DNA of 64,000 nt, taken from assembly GCF_007994735.1 (NCBI RefSeq), contig NZ_VOIL01000001.1, positions 620,001-684,000 of the forward strand, in the 5' to 3' direction. This document shows positions 32,780 through 41,694 of the stretch, one piece after another. The DNA is from Nesterenkonia populi. GTDB lineage: Bacteria; Actinomycetota; Actinomycetes; Actinomycetales; Micrococcaceae. Each line of letters opens with the position of its first letter. Positions within the stretch are counted from its first letter, which is position 1. Made by a program: the position numbers and the translations under genes. The notes under the pieces are model-generated. The model was not told where the DNA came from and did not search any database. It was given only the letters and a program-made list of their open reading frames with translations.

Positions 32780-34369
32780 TTAAGAGGTCACTTCCTCGCG
32801 CAGCGGCGGCTCGGTCTCGTCCAGCTCGAACTCGGAGTCGGGCCCCGGCTCGCACCCGGTCTGGGGCCGCTGGTAGGGCATTCCGGGAAGGCGGGGCTGC
32901 TCCAGCAGCATCTTGCCGCGCCGGTTCTCCGGGGGCAGCTCGATCGGGTACTCCCCGGAGAAGCAGGCGGTGCACAGGGTGGAGCGGGGCTGCCCGGTGG
33001 CGGCGATCATCCCGTCCTCGCTGATGTAGGCCAGGGAGTCAGCCCCCACGGCCGCGGCGATCTCCTCCATGGTGGCGCCGTTGGCGATCAGCTCCGCCCT
33101 GGTGGCAAAGTCGATGCCGTAGAAGCAGGGCCACTTGATGGGCGGGGAGGAGATCTTCACGTGGACCTCAGCCGCGCCGGCCTCCTTCAGCATGCCTACG
33201 ATGGCGCGCTGGGTGTTCCCGCGGACGATCGAATCGTCCACGACGACGACGCGCTTGCCGGCCACCACATGCTCCAGCACGTTGAGCTTCAGCCGGATGC
33301 CCAGCTGCCGCAGCGTCTGGGAGGGCTGGATGAACGTGCGGCCCACATAGGCGTTCTTGATGAACCCCTGGGCGAACGGCAGGCCGGACTGCTCTGCGTA
33401 GCCGACCGCCGCAGGGGTGCCGGACTCGGGCACCGGGATGACGATGTCGGCGTCGTGCTTCTCCTCGCGGGCGAGCTGCCGGCCCATCTCCACCCGTGAC
33501 TCGTACACGGAACGTCCGTTGATGGTGGCGTCCGGGCGGGCCAGATACACGTACTCGAACGCGCACCGGGCAGGCTTGGACTCGGCGAACCGGTGGGAGC
33601 GGACCCCTTCGGCGTCGATCGCGATGAGCTCGCCGGGCTCGATCTCACGGATCACGGAGGCGCCCACTGTCGCCAGGGCCGACTGCTCGGAGGCGACCAC
33701 CCAGCCGCGGCTCAGCCGGCCCAGCACCAGCGGCCGCACGCCCTGCGGATCGCGGGCCGCATAGAGGGTGTTCTCGTCCATGAGCGCCAAGCAGAACGCG
33801 CCCTTGAGCTGCGGGAGCAGGGCCAGGGCCTGCTCCTCGAGGGAGTTGCCGGGCTCGTCGTGCAGCAGGGCGGTGACCAGGGCCGTGTCCGTGGTGTTGC
33901 CCTGGGCGAGCTCGCCGAAGGACCGCTCGCCGTGCCGCTCAATGACTTTGTCCCGCAGCTCCGCGGAGTTGGTGAGGTTGCCGTTGTGCCCCAGGGCGAC
34001 GGTCCCGTGCGGGGTGGCGCCGAGGGTGGGCTGGGCGTTGGCCCAGTTGTTCGCCCCGGTGGTGGAGTACCGGCAGTGCCCGACAGCGATGTGCCCGGTC
34101 AGCGCGGACAGGGTCGCCTCGTCGAACACCTGGGAGACCAGCCCGACGTCCTTGTAGATCTTGATGCTGCGCCCGTCGCTGGCGGCGATCCCGGCGGACT
34201 CCTGCCCGCGGTGCTGCAGCGCGTAGAGGCCGTAGTAGGCGAGCTTGGAGACCTCCTCGCCCGGCGCCCACACCCCGAACACCCCGCATTCGTCCTGCGG
34301 GAGCGGGTCCTCGTCGAGGAGGTCGAAGCTCAGGCGCGACGTTGTATCAGGCACTGCGCGGGCCCTCAT
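32780..34369 (-). CDS. purF: Amidophosphoribosyltransferase
   Basis: Commits PRPP and glutamine to purine synthesis. About 529 residues. It has a propeptide of some 27 residues before the catalytic Cys in DECGVFGVWAPGEE, as in the Bacillus-type enzyme that is processed and may carry an iron-sulfur cluster; suitable cysteines are present in CFYGID and LCTACFSGEYPIEL. PRPP loop: VVVVDDSIVRGNTQR. I choose ATG 34369 (GAGGG upstream); GTG 34378 is also possible. The start overlaps the end of the upstream small membrane-protein gene. Confidence 0.94.
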   Translation of the reverse strand: MRARAVPDTTSRLSFDLLDEDPLPQDECGVFGVWAPGEEVSKLAYYGLYALQHRGQESAGIAASDGRSIKIYKDVGLVSQVFDEATLSALTGHIAVGHCRYSTTGANNWANAQPTLGATPHGTVALGHNGNLTNSAELRDKVIERHGERSFGELAQGNTTDTALVTALLHDEPGNSLEEQALALLPQLKGAFCLALMDENTLYAARDPQGVRPLVLGRLSRGWVVASEQSALATVGASVIREIEPGELIAIDAEGVRSHRFAESKPARCAFEYVYLARPDATINGRSVYESRVEMGRQLAREEKHDADIVIPVPESGTPAAVGYAEQSGLPFAQGFIKNAYVGRTFIQPSQTLRQLGIRLKLNVLEHVVAGKRVVVVDDSIVRGNTQRAIVGMLKEAGAAEVHVKISSPPIKWPCFYGIDFATRAELIANGATMEEIAAAVGADSLAYISEDGMIAATGQPRSTLCTACFSGEYPIELPPENRRGKMLLEQPRLPGMPYQRPQTGCEPGPDSEFELDETEPPLREEVTS

Positions 34370-34676
34370 TTCCCTCACTGGGGGAGCTGCCCCGGCCGTT
34401 GCGGGACAGGCGCTCCATCTCGTAGGTGGTGGTCCGGCGCCGCATGATCCTCTCCGTGACGAGGTAGGCGGTCGCCCCGAGCATCAGGGCGGGGACCGCG
34501 TAGAACATCGTGAGGGTGCCGATGGAGGCTGTGCGGGTGTAGTTCTCCGCCGGCGGGGTGGAGTACACGGTGATGATCGCAGCGGTGAACGCGAGGATCA
34601 GGGCGCCCGCAAGGAACGGGATGAGCTTGGGCGTGCTGCGCACACGCGCACGACGACGCGGCTCGTGTGAAGGCAT
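34347..34676 (-). CDS. Small two-TM membrane protein upstream of purF
   Basis: 109 residues with a basic N-terminus, two hydrophobic helices (about 20-40 and 52-72) and a polar C-terminus. No named family is recognised. A gene of this type often precedes purF in related actinobacteria, to my memory, but I cannot check this here. It overlaps purF by about 20 bp and is probably the first gene of the purF-purM operon. Confidence 0.6.
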   Translation of the reverse strand: MPSHEPRRRARVRSTPKLIPFLAGALILAFTAAIITVYSTPPAENYTRTASIGTLTMFYAVPALMLGATAYLVTERIMRRRTTTYEMERLSRNGRGSSPSEGNEGPRSA

Positions 34677-34752
34677 GGGACCAGTCTACTGCCTTGGCGC
34701 GTCTGCGCGCGCGGGTGGTGACAGGATGCACATGCCCTAGGATGAGCGGGCT

Positions 34753-35646
34753 ATGAGCACCCCTGCTGAAGCCGTCCCCGTCGCGCCGTCGCCGTGGCGC
34801 GCCCGGCTGGGGGAGTGGGTGGAGTCCAGCCCCGTGCAGCGGCTCGTGATCCTGGTGATCCTCGTCAACGCGGTGGTCCTCGGCCTGGAGACCTCCCCGG
34901 AGATGATGGACGCCGTCGGGCCGGTGCTCGTCACCATCGACGTGATCTGCCTGGCCATCTTTGTGGTCGAGATCGCCCTGAAGCTGCTCGCCTTCGGCTG
35001 GCGGTTCTTCCGGGATCCCTGGAACGTCTTCGACTTCCTGGTGGTCGGCGCGGCCCTGGTGCCCGCCGGCGAGGGCTTCGAGGTGCTCCGCACCCTGCGC
35101 GTGCTGCGTGTGCTGCGGCTGATCTCCCAGCTTCCCCAGCTGCGCAAAGTCGTCGGCGCGCTGCTCGCCGCGATCCCCGGGATCCTCTCCACCGGCCTGC
35201 TGCTGGGCATCATCTTCTACGTGGCCGCGGTGATGGCCACCACCTTCTTCCGAGAGACCATGCCGGAGTACTTCGGGAACTTCTGGTCCTCGCTGTTCAG
35301 CCTCTTCCAGATCGCCACCCTCAGCTCCTGGGAGACCATTGTGCGCCCGGCGATGGAGGAGCACTCGTGGGCCTGGGCATTCTTCATCCCGTTCATCATC
35401 CTGGCCGCCTTCACGGCCCTGAACCTGATCATCGCGGTGATCGTGGATGCCATGAATACGCTGCACGACATGCCCAGCGCCAAAGTCGAAGACGACCACC
35501 GCACCACCCCCGCCGAGGCCGACGCCGAGCAGGACGCCGAGGGCGAGCCTCGCCGCGACAGCGAAATCGTCTACCAGGAGCTCAGGGCCCTCCGCTCAGA
35601 GGTCGCCGAGCTGACGGAGCTGCTGCAGCGCAGCGGCCGGGGATGA
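34753..35646 (+). CDS. Voltage-gated cation channel, bacterial NaV-like, with TLSSWE filter
   Basis: One-domain six-helix channel, 297 residues, that works as a tetramer. S4 is VLRTLRVLRVLRLI with Arg at every third position (113, 116, 119, 122), and S1-S3 carry the usual acids. The pore loop reads FQIATLSSWETI: T189 L190 S191 S192 W193 E194, where well-studied sodium-selective channels have TLESW, so the ring Glu is replaced by Ser and a Glu appears three positions later. The C-terminus ends in an acidic stretch and a helix that could form the tetrameric coiled coil (YQELRALRSEVAELTELLQR). Single gene. Ion selectivity is uncertain. Confidence 0.85.
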   Translation: MSTPAEAVPVAPSPWRARLGEWVESSPVQRLVILVILVNAVVLGLETSPEMMDAVGPVLVTIDVICLAIFVVEIALKLLAFGWRFFRDPWNVFDFLVVGAALVPAGEGFEVLRTLRVLRVLRLISQLPQLRKVVGALLAAIPGILSTGLLLGIIFYVAAVMATTFFRETMPEYFGNFWSSLFSLFQIATLSSWETIVRPAMEEHSWAWAFFIPFIILAAFTALNLIIAVIVDAMNTLHDMPSAKVEDDHRTTPAEADAEQDAEGEPRRDSEIVYQELRALRSEVAELTELLQRSGRG

Positions 35647-35704
35647 AGCGGGGCATCCGGCTCGGAAGCTGGGCAAGGCCCGGGAGCTTCACGACCCGGA
35701 GGCA

Positions 35705-36073
35705 TCAGATGAGCGGGAGCACAGCTGAGAGGTCGGCCCGGGTGCCGGAGGCGCTGATCCTGCCGGCCGCGCAGGCCTCATTCCAGGAGAGCCTGCCCGT
35801 GGCGAGGCCGAGCCAGGTCTCGGCGTCGAGCTCCACCACATTCGGGGGCGTCCCGCGGGTGTGGGCGGGACCCTCCACGCATTGGGTGACCCCCCACGGC
35901 GGAACACGCACCTCCACGCTGCTGCCGCGGGCACGCTCCGCCAGCTCCTCCAGCAGGTACCGCACCGCTGCTGCGCGGGTCTTCCGGTCGGTGTCTGAGC
36001 CGGCCTCCTGGTCGCGGATCCAGGAGCGGACTGCGGCGGAGCCCTGCTCAGCGGAGATACGACGTCGCGCCAT
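35705..36073 (-). CDS. Sterol carrier-like (SCP2) family protein
   Basis: 122-residue soluble protein of the actinobacterial sterol-carrier family: a helical N-terminus and a beta region VEVRVPPWGVTQC, VVELDAETWLGLATGRLSW, then short GRISASG. The last part is like the SCP2 ligand pocket. The ligand is unknown; lipids are the usual guess. It starts two bases after the asparaginase stop, so the two are co-transcribed. Confidence 0.7.
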   Translation of the reverse strand: MARRRISAEQGSAAVRSWIRDQEAGSDTDRKTRAAAVRYLLEELAERARGSSVEVRVPPWGVTQCVEGPAHTRGTPPNVVELDAETWLGLATGRLSWNEACAAGRISASGTRADLSAVLPLI

Positions 36074-36075
36074 CG

Positions 36076-37089
36076 CTACAGCACGCTGGTCACGGCTTCG
36101 CTGAGCCGGACGGCGCCCACGGTGCGCTGGTCGGCCCCGCCGGTGATCGGCTTCAGGATCTTCTTCAGCACCGCGGAGAGCCGGTCGAGGTCCACCGCGC
36201 CGTGAGAGGCCAGCAGGCTCAGCCCCACCAGATAGTTGGCGCGGGCGGCGCCGTCGAGGGTCTTGACCGCGGCGGCTGTGCCGTCAGGGGCGGCGAGCAC
36301 CAGCACCCCCTCCGCGCCGAGCTTGGAGATGATCCCGAGGTCCTCCATCACCACGGTGTCGGTCTCCCGGCGGCCGTGGACCAGCCACGGGTAGTCGAGC
36401 ATCGCCTGGGCGACGGTGAAGGCGTGCAGCTCGGCGCCGCGGTCCCGCTGGGCGCCGGCGACCTTCCCGATGCCGCGGGCCAGCCCGGTCAGGCTCAGCG
36501 CCGGCGCGGGCGCCCCGCATCCGTCCACCCCCACGGCGGCGGGGCGTTCGCCGGCGTACTCCTCGATGACCTCCAGCACGGACTGCTGCAACGGGTGCTC
36601 CGGGTCGGTGTAGGTGGCCAGCCGGGAGCCCTGGGTGCGGACGGCGGCGAGGAACGCGGCGTGCTTGCCGGAGCAGTTGTAGGCCAGCGGGGTGGCCTCA
36701 TGGCCGGCCTCGATGTGGACCTTCAGGTCCAGCTTCTGCGAGGGCAGGGCCGGCGGGCAGCGCAGATGGGTCTCGTCCAGGCCTTCGGCGCGGAGAGTCT
36801 CGGCCACCAGCTGCTGGTGCCTGCGGGATCCCACATGCGAGCCGCAGGCGATCGCCACCGCCTCCGGAGAGATCAGCGCGCCGGTGCGCAGGGAGGCGAT
36901 GGCCTGCAGGGGCTTCAGCGTGGAGCGGGGGAACATCACCTTGCCGGGCGCCCCCAGAGAGTGGGCGACGCTGCCGTCGGGACGGACCAGCACGGCCGAG
37001 CCGAGATGGCGGGACTCGACGATGCCGGCCCGGGTCACCACGGCCAGCTCGGCGGAATCGGCCGCGGAGGCGGTCTGGACTGTGCTCAT
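36076..37089 (-). CDS. L-asparaginase II-type protein (PF06089 family)
   Basis: 337 residues. Family marks: VTRAGIVESRHLGSAVLV, GKVMFPRSTLKPLQAIA (with the SxxK that suggests a beta-lactamase-like active site), IACGSHVGSRRHQQL and YNCSGKHAAFLAA. It hydrolyses asparagine to aspartate and ammonia, probably in the cytosol since no signal peptide is seen. It starts 35 bp from purD on the other strand, so the promoters must overlap. Product aspartate feeds the PurC reaction, an interesting but unproven link. Confidence 0.87.
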   Translation of the reverse strand: MSTVQTASAADSAELAVVTRAGIVESRHLGSAVLVRPDGSVAHSLGAPGKVMFPRSTLKPLQAIASLRTGALISPEAVAIACGSHVGSRRHQQLVAETLRAEGLDETHLRCPPALPSQKLDLKVHIEAGHEATPLAYNCSGKHAAFLAAVRTQGSRLATYTDPEHPLQQSVLEVIEEYAGERPAAVGVDGCGAPAPALSLTGLARGIGKVAGAQRDRGAELHAFTVAQAMLDYPWLVHGRRETDTVVMEDLGIISKLGAEGVLVLAAPDGTAAAVKTLDGAARANYLVGLSLLASHGAVDLDRLSAVLKKILKPITGGADQRTVGAVRLSEAVTSVL

Positions 37090-37124
37090 GAGTGCTCAGC
37101 CTACCGAGCGATAGTGTTGGTCCT

Positions 37125-39332
37125 ATGAAGGTTCTGGTGGTGGGCCCTGGCGGCCGTGAGCATGCGATTGTCCGGGCGCTGCTGCGCGACCCGGCCGTCG
37201 AGGCGGTGGAGGCCGCCCCCGGCAACGCGGGGATCGCCCGCGACGTCGCCTGTCACCCGGTGGACGCGGAGGACGGCGCTGCAGCGGCGGAGCTGGCGCT
37301 CGCCGGCGGGTTCGACCTGGTGGTGGTGGGTCCGGAGGCGCCCCTGGCCGCGGGAGCGGCCGACGCGGTGCGGGCCGCCGGGGTGCCGGTCTTCGGCCCG
37401 TCCCGGGCCGCGGCCCAGCTGGAGGCCTCCAAGGCGTTCGCCAAGGAGGTCATGTCGGCCGCCGGCGTCCCCACCGCCCAGGCCGTGCACGCCTCCGGCC
37501 CGGACGCTGCCGCTGAGGCTCTGGAGAGGTTCGGCGCCCCGCATGTGGTCAAGGATGACGGGCTGGCCGCGGGCAAGGGCGTGGTGGTCACCGAGGACCG
37601 CGACGCCGCGCTCGCCCACGCCCGGGCCTGCTTCGAGGCCGGCGGCTCCGTGGTGATCGAGGAGTTCCTCGACGGCCCCGAGGTCAGCCTCTTCGTCCTC
37701 TCCGACGGGGAGAGCCTGGTGCCGCTGACCCCCGCCCAGGACTTCAAACGGATCTTCGACGACGACGAGGGCCCCAACACCGGCGGCATGGGGGCCTACA
37801 CCCCTCTCGACTGGCTCGAGGGCTACACCGAGACCGACGACGCCGGAACCACCCGTGACTTCACGCAGATCGTGATGGACCAGGTCGCTGCCCCCACGGT
37901 CCAGGAGATGGCCCGCCGCGGCACTCCGTTCGTCGGAGTGCTCTACTGCGGCCTCGCCGTGACCTCGCGAGGGGTGCGGGTCGTGGAGTTCAACGTCCGC
38001 TTCGGCGACCCGGAGACCCAGGCGGTCCTGGAGCGCTTGGAGACCGGGCTCGGAACCCTCCTCCTCGATGCTGCCACGGGCCGCCTCAACGCCGGCCCGG
38101 ACGGAGCCGGCCGTCTGCTGGCATGGAGGCCCGGCGCGGCGGTCGACGTCGTCCTCGCCGCGGAGAACTACCCGGACAGCCCCCGAAGGGGCGACGCGAT
38201 CACCGGCCTGGAGGCTGCCGAGAAGATCGAGGGCGTCTCTGTGCTGCACGCGGGGACCAAGGCCGACGACGCCGGGGAGATCGTCACCGCAGGCGGGCGC
38301 GTGCTTGCCGTCGTCGGCACCGGCGCCAGCCTCGCCGAGGCCCGTGACCGCGCCTACGCCGGGGTCGGGAGGATCAGCTGGCCCGGCGCCCAGCACCGCA
38401 CCGACATCGCAGCCAAGGCGCTGCGCGGAGAGATCCGAGTCGCCCCGCAGCTGCCCGGCTGGGTGCATGCGGGCTCCGGAAAGGTCCGTGAGCTCTACAC
38501 CCCCGCACCAGGCTCCGGCTGGGACGGCGAGAACGTGATGCTGCTGGTCACCACCGACCGGGTCAGCGCCTACGACCACGTCCTCACCCCCGGCATCCCC
38601 GACAAGGGCAAGATCCTCACCCAGATGAGCCTCTGGTGGTTCCGGCAGCTCGAGGAGCACGGCATCGCCAACCACGTGGTCTCCACGGAGGTGCCCGAGG
38701 CCGTCGCCGGCCGGGCGATCGTCGTCCGCCGCCTGGACATGGTCGAGGCCGAGGCGATCGTCCGCGGCTGCCTCACCGGCTCCGGGCTGAAGGAGTACCG
38801 CCGGAGCCGCACCGTCACCGGGATCGCGCTGCCCGCCGGGCTGGAGGACGGCTCCGAGCTGCCCGCGCCCCTCTTCACCCCCTCCACCAAGGCCGAGCAG
38901 GGCGACCATGACGAGAACATCAGCTACGGCCGCCTCCAGGAGATCGTCGGCGCGGAGCAGGCCCGCCGGCTTAAGGAGATCGCCCTGAAGGTCTACGAGG
39001 TCGCCCACCAGCGTGCCCGACGGGCAGGCATCATCCTCGCGGACACCAAGATCGAATGCGGGATCGGCGAGGACGGCCGGATGGTGCTCGCCGACGAGGT
39101 GCTGACCCCCGACTCCTCCCGCTTCTGGCCCGCCGACGAGTGGGAGCCGGGCAGGGCCCAGCCCAGCTTCGACAAGCAGTTCGTCCGCGACTGGCTGACC
39201 AGCGAGGAGTCCGGCTGGGACCGGGACTCCGGCGTCGTGCCCCCGCCGCTGCCGGCGCACATCGTCTCCGCCACCCGCGACCGCTACATCGACGCCTACC
39301 GCCGTCTCACCGGTGAGGAGCCGGTCCTGTAG
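37125..39332 (+). CDS. purD-purC: PurD-PurC fusion: phosphoribosylamine-glycine ligase and SAICAR synthetase
   Basis: One 735-residue protein with two purine enzymes. Residues 1 to about 430 are GAR synthetase (PurD): MKVLVVGPGGREHAIVRAL, HVVKDDGLAAGKGVVV, EFNVRFGDPETQ. From about 440 it continues as SAICAR synthetase (PurC): GSGKVRELYTPAP, TTDRVSAYDHVLTPGIPDKG, ISYGRLQEIVG, DEVLTPDSSRFW. Only a few residues (GEIRVAPQLPGW) join them, with no stop or start codon between. The two reactions are not consecutive in the pathway. ATG 37125 may be leaderless, since TAGTGT lies just before it. Its TAG touches the stop of the convergent acyltransferase gene. Confidence 0.93.
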   Translation: MKVLVVGPGGREHAIVRALLRDPAVEAVEAAPGNAGIARDVACHPVDAEDGAAAAELALAGGFDLVVVGPEAPLAAGAADAVRAAGVPVFGPSRAAAQLEASKAFAKEVMSAAGVPTAQAVHASGPDAAAEALERFGAPHVVKDDGLAAGKGVVVTEDRDAALAHARACFEAGGSVVIEEFLDGPEVSLFVLSDGESLVPLTPAQDFKRIFDDDEGPNTGGMGAYTPLDWLEGYTETDDAGTTRDFTQIVMDQVAAPTVQEMARRGTPFVGVLYCGLAVTSRGVRVVEFNVRFGDPETQAVLERLETGLGTLLLDAATGRLNAGPDGAGRLLAWRPGAAVDVVLAAENYPDSPRRGDAITGLEAAEKIEGVSVLHAGTKADDAGEIVTAGGRVLAVVGTGASLAEARDRAYAGVGRISWPGAQHRTDIAAKALRGEIRVAPQLPGWVHAGSGKVRELYTPAPGSGWDGENVMLLVTTDRVSAYDHVLTPGIPDKGKILTQMSLWWFRQLEEHGIANHVVSTEVPEAVAGRAIVVRRLDMVEAEAIVRGCLTGSGLKEYRRSRTVTGIALPAGLEDGSELPAPLFTPSTKAEQGDHDENISYGRLQEIVGAEQARRLKEIALKVYEVAHQRARRAGIILADTKIECGIGEDGRMVLADEVLTPDSSRFWPADEWEPGRAQPSFDKQFVRDWLTSEESGWDRDSGVVPPPLPAHIVSATRDRYIDAYRRLTGEEPVL

Positions 39333-41582
39333 CTACAGCGCCCCCGCGATCGCCGCCGCGTATTCGTCGGTGCACTCGCCGGTGGGGTGGACCTGGTCGG
39401 CCTGCAGGCAGTGGGTGTTGGCGCTGGCCCGGCTGTTCCAGTCAGCGACCCGGACGTTTCCGCGGCTGGAGGCGACCCCCCGCAGCATCGCGTTGTGCGA
39501 GCTCACGAACGCCTGGGGCCCGTAGAGGTTCACCAGGATGACGGTCCGGTCGCCGGCGGCGCTGACGGCGCGGCGCATATCCGCCTCGCCGCCCACACCG
39601 TTGATGCCCACACCGATCACCACGGTCTCGGCCGAAGGCACCTGGCGCACCGCCGCGGCGACCACGTCCGGCGCGGACACCAGCTGCCGGGACTCAGCGG
39701 CGTCCACGACGACGTCGAAGCGGCTGGTCAGGGCGCCGGTGGATGCAAGCATCACCGAGTCGCCGACGGCGACCATGCTGGCGCCGCTGCCGCTCTCCGC
39801 GGGAGGAGACTCCTGGCTGGGGGAGGGCTCCTCGCTGGGCGTCTGACCGGACTCCTGCTCAGGGGTCGGCTCAGGCTCAGATTCGGGCTCGGGCTCGGGC
39901 TCCGGGGTGGGGCTCGGCTCGGGCTCCGGCGTCTGAGCCTCGGGGGTGCCGGGCTGGGGCTCGTCGGGAATGCTCGGGGCGCCCTCGGGCTCGGCGGGCT
40001 CCTCGTCGGACGGAGCGCCGGCGTGACCTGGGACCCTCAGCTCCTCCGGCAGGATGCCGCCCCGGGACGCGGACTCAGCCTCATCGTCGTGCTCCTCATC
40101 GGCCGGGGCATCGGCGGGCTCATCCTCGTCGGCCTCATCCGTGAAGGAGTGGGTGTGCTCCTGCCCCGCAGCAAGCGTGTCCTGCAGGGTGGTGGACTCT
40201 GGACTGCGCGTCTGCGACCAGGCCACGGAGCTGATCAGCAGGGCGACGATCGTCCCCGCCGCGGCGGCACGGACGGGGGCCCGCAGAAGGTGGGCGAAGC
40301 CGCGGCGTCGCACCGGCATCTCCACCCATCGGTAGCTGGCCTCCGCGGCCAGGGCGGCGAGCACGACGGCGAGCACCCGGACCTCGTACTGATCCAGCAG
40401 GTCCAGCAGCGGGATCCGGCGGGCGGCCATCACATGGTCGGCCAGCACGATCAGCGGGAAGTGCCAGAGGTACAGGCCGTAGGAGCGGGTGCCGATCCAG
40501 CCGAGCACGCCCCGATCCGCCAGGCGCGGAACCGCAGCCGGGGCGATGAGGCAGGCCCACACCAGCAGCAGGCCCGCGAGCGTCGCGCCGAGGGTCAGCA
40601 GCGGCTCCCGGCCCGGCGTCTCACCCACCGAGGTGAACGTCAGAAGGATGATGGAGGCCAGGCCCAAGGCCGCCATCAGCAGCGCCAGCGCACCGCGGCC
40701 GGCGGTCCGGGCCGTGCCCCGGAGGCGAGAGGGCTCTGACGGCGCAGGGGCTGCGGCGGCGCCCCCCGAGGCGTGCCCGGAGAGATCCCCGGCGGCGCCG
40801 GCGTGCACCCCGCCGGTCTTCAGGAACGCTTTGGGACTGAACGCCAGCGCCGCGCCCAGCAGCAGCCCGTACAGGTGGCTGACCGTGGCGAGGTAGGCGA
40901 CGTTCGCCTGCCCGAAGTGCACCAGCCCCAGCATCAGCACCACAGAGACCGCGGCCAGGCCCACCAGGTTGGCGCGCATCCGCGCGAACGCCTGCTTGGG
41001 CAGCTTCGTCCTCACCAGGAACGCGATCAGCAGCACCGGCCAGAGCAGGTAGAACTGCTCCTCGATGGCCAGAGACCAGAAGTTGTCGAACAGCCCCGCC
41101 TGGGATGCGTTGAAGTAGTCGAAGCTGGTGACCATCTGCACCCAGTTCGCGGTGAACGTGAAGATCCCGACCAGCTGCCAGCCCAGCCCGGAGAGGACGT
41201 CTCCGCCCAGCGCCGCCGCTGCCAGAGTGCACACCGCCACCACCAGCACGATTGCGGGGATCAGCCGCCGGGCGCGACGGATGTAGAAGCGCTTCAGGTC
41301 GATGCGCCCGCGGTCCCGGTGCTCGCGGATCAGCAGCGAGGTGATGAGGAACCCGCTGATGACGAAGAAGACATCCACCCCCACGAAGCCGCCCGGCGCC
41401 CAGGACGGGTTGATGTGGTAGACGATCACCAGCACCACGGCGAGCGCACGCAGCGCGTCGAGCCCGTGGAGGCGGGAGCGGCCGCCGTCGTGCCTGATCC
41501 GGTCCCTGATCCGGGCGGGACGGGCACGCTGGGGTTCAGCGGGTGCGGGCGCGGGCCGTTCAGCCAGCTGTTCCGTGGGCAC
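39333..41582 (-). CDS. OafA/OatA-type acyltransferase with C-terminal SGNH domain
   Basis: 749 residues. The N-terminal two thirds are an acyltransferase-3 membrane domain with about ten helices (LHGLDALRALAVVLVIVYHI, VDVFFVISGFLITSLL, SLAIEEQFYLLWPVLL). A long Pro/Glu/Ser-rich linker of about 130 residues follows and then an extracellular SGNH domain with AVGDSVMLAS (Ser), VVIGVGINGVGG and ADQVHP (Asp-x-x-His). The enzyme moves acetyl groups over the membrane to a sugar polymer: peptidoglycan (OatA-like) or a surface glycan. The target is not decided by sequence. Confidence 0.87.
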   Translation of the reverse strand: MPTEQLAERPAPAPAEPQRARPARIRDRIRHDGGRSRLHGLDALRALAVVLVIVYHINPSWAPGGFVGVDVFFVISGFLITSLLIREHRDRGRIDLKRFYIRRARRLIPAIVLVVAVCTLAAAALGGDVLSGLGWQLVGIFTFTANWVQMVTSFDYFNASQAGLFDNFWSLAIEEQFYLLWPVLLIAFLVRTKLPKQAFARMRANLVGLAAVSVVLMLGLVHFGQANVAYLATVSHLYGLLLGAALAFSPKAFLKTGGVHAGAAGDLSGHASGGAAAAPAPSEPSRLRGTARTAGRGALALLMAALGLASIILLTFTSVGETPGREPLLTLGATLAGLLLVWACLIAPAAVPRLADRGVLGWIGTRSYGLYLWHFPLIVLADHVMAARRIPLLDLLDQYEVRVLAVVLAALAAEASYRWVEMPVRRRGFAHLLRAPVRAAAAGTIVALLISSVAWSQTRSPESTTLQDTLAAGQEHTHSFTDEADEDEPADAPADEEHDDEAESASRGGILPEELRVPGHAGAPSDEEPAEPEGAPSIPDEPQPGTPEAQTPEPEPSPTPEPEPEPESEPEPTPEQESGQTPSEEPSPSQESPPAESGSGASMVAVGDSVMLASTGALTSRFDVVVDAAESRQLVSAPDVVAAAVRQVPSAETVVIGVGINGVGGEADMRRAVSAAGDRTVILVNLYGPQAFVSSHNAMLRGVASSRGNVRVADWNSRASANTHCLQADQVHPTGECTDEYAAAIAGAL

Positions 41583-41694
41583 AGCGGTTCTCCTAGGCCA
41601 TCTGCTTCGGGGGAAGATGCGGGGAAGGCTGCAGAGGACCCAGGGTCATCATGCCAGCAGAGGGCACCGATGACGGCCAATGGGCCAGTGCGTG

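Noticed and set aside
32000..33499. 500-codon plus-strand frame across purM and purF
   Set aside because: Composition of an antisense shadow over two conserved purine genes.
37101..39260. 719-codon open frame antisense to the purD-purC fusion
   Set aside because: A mirror of the G/C-rich codons of a certain gene; low complexity and no domain.
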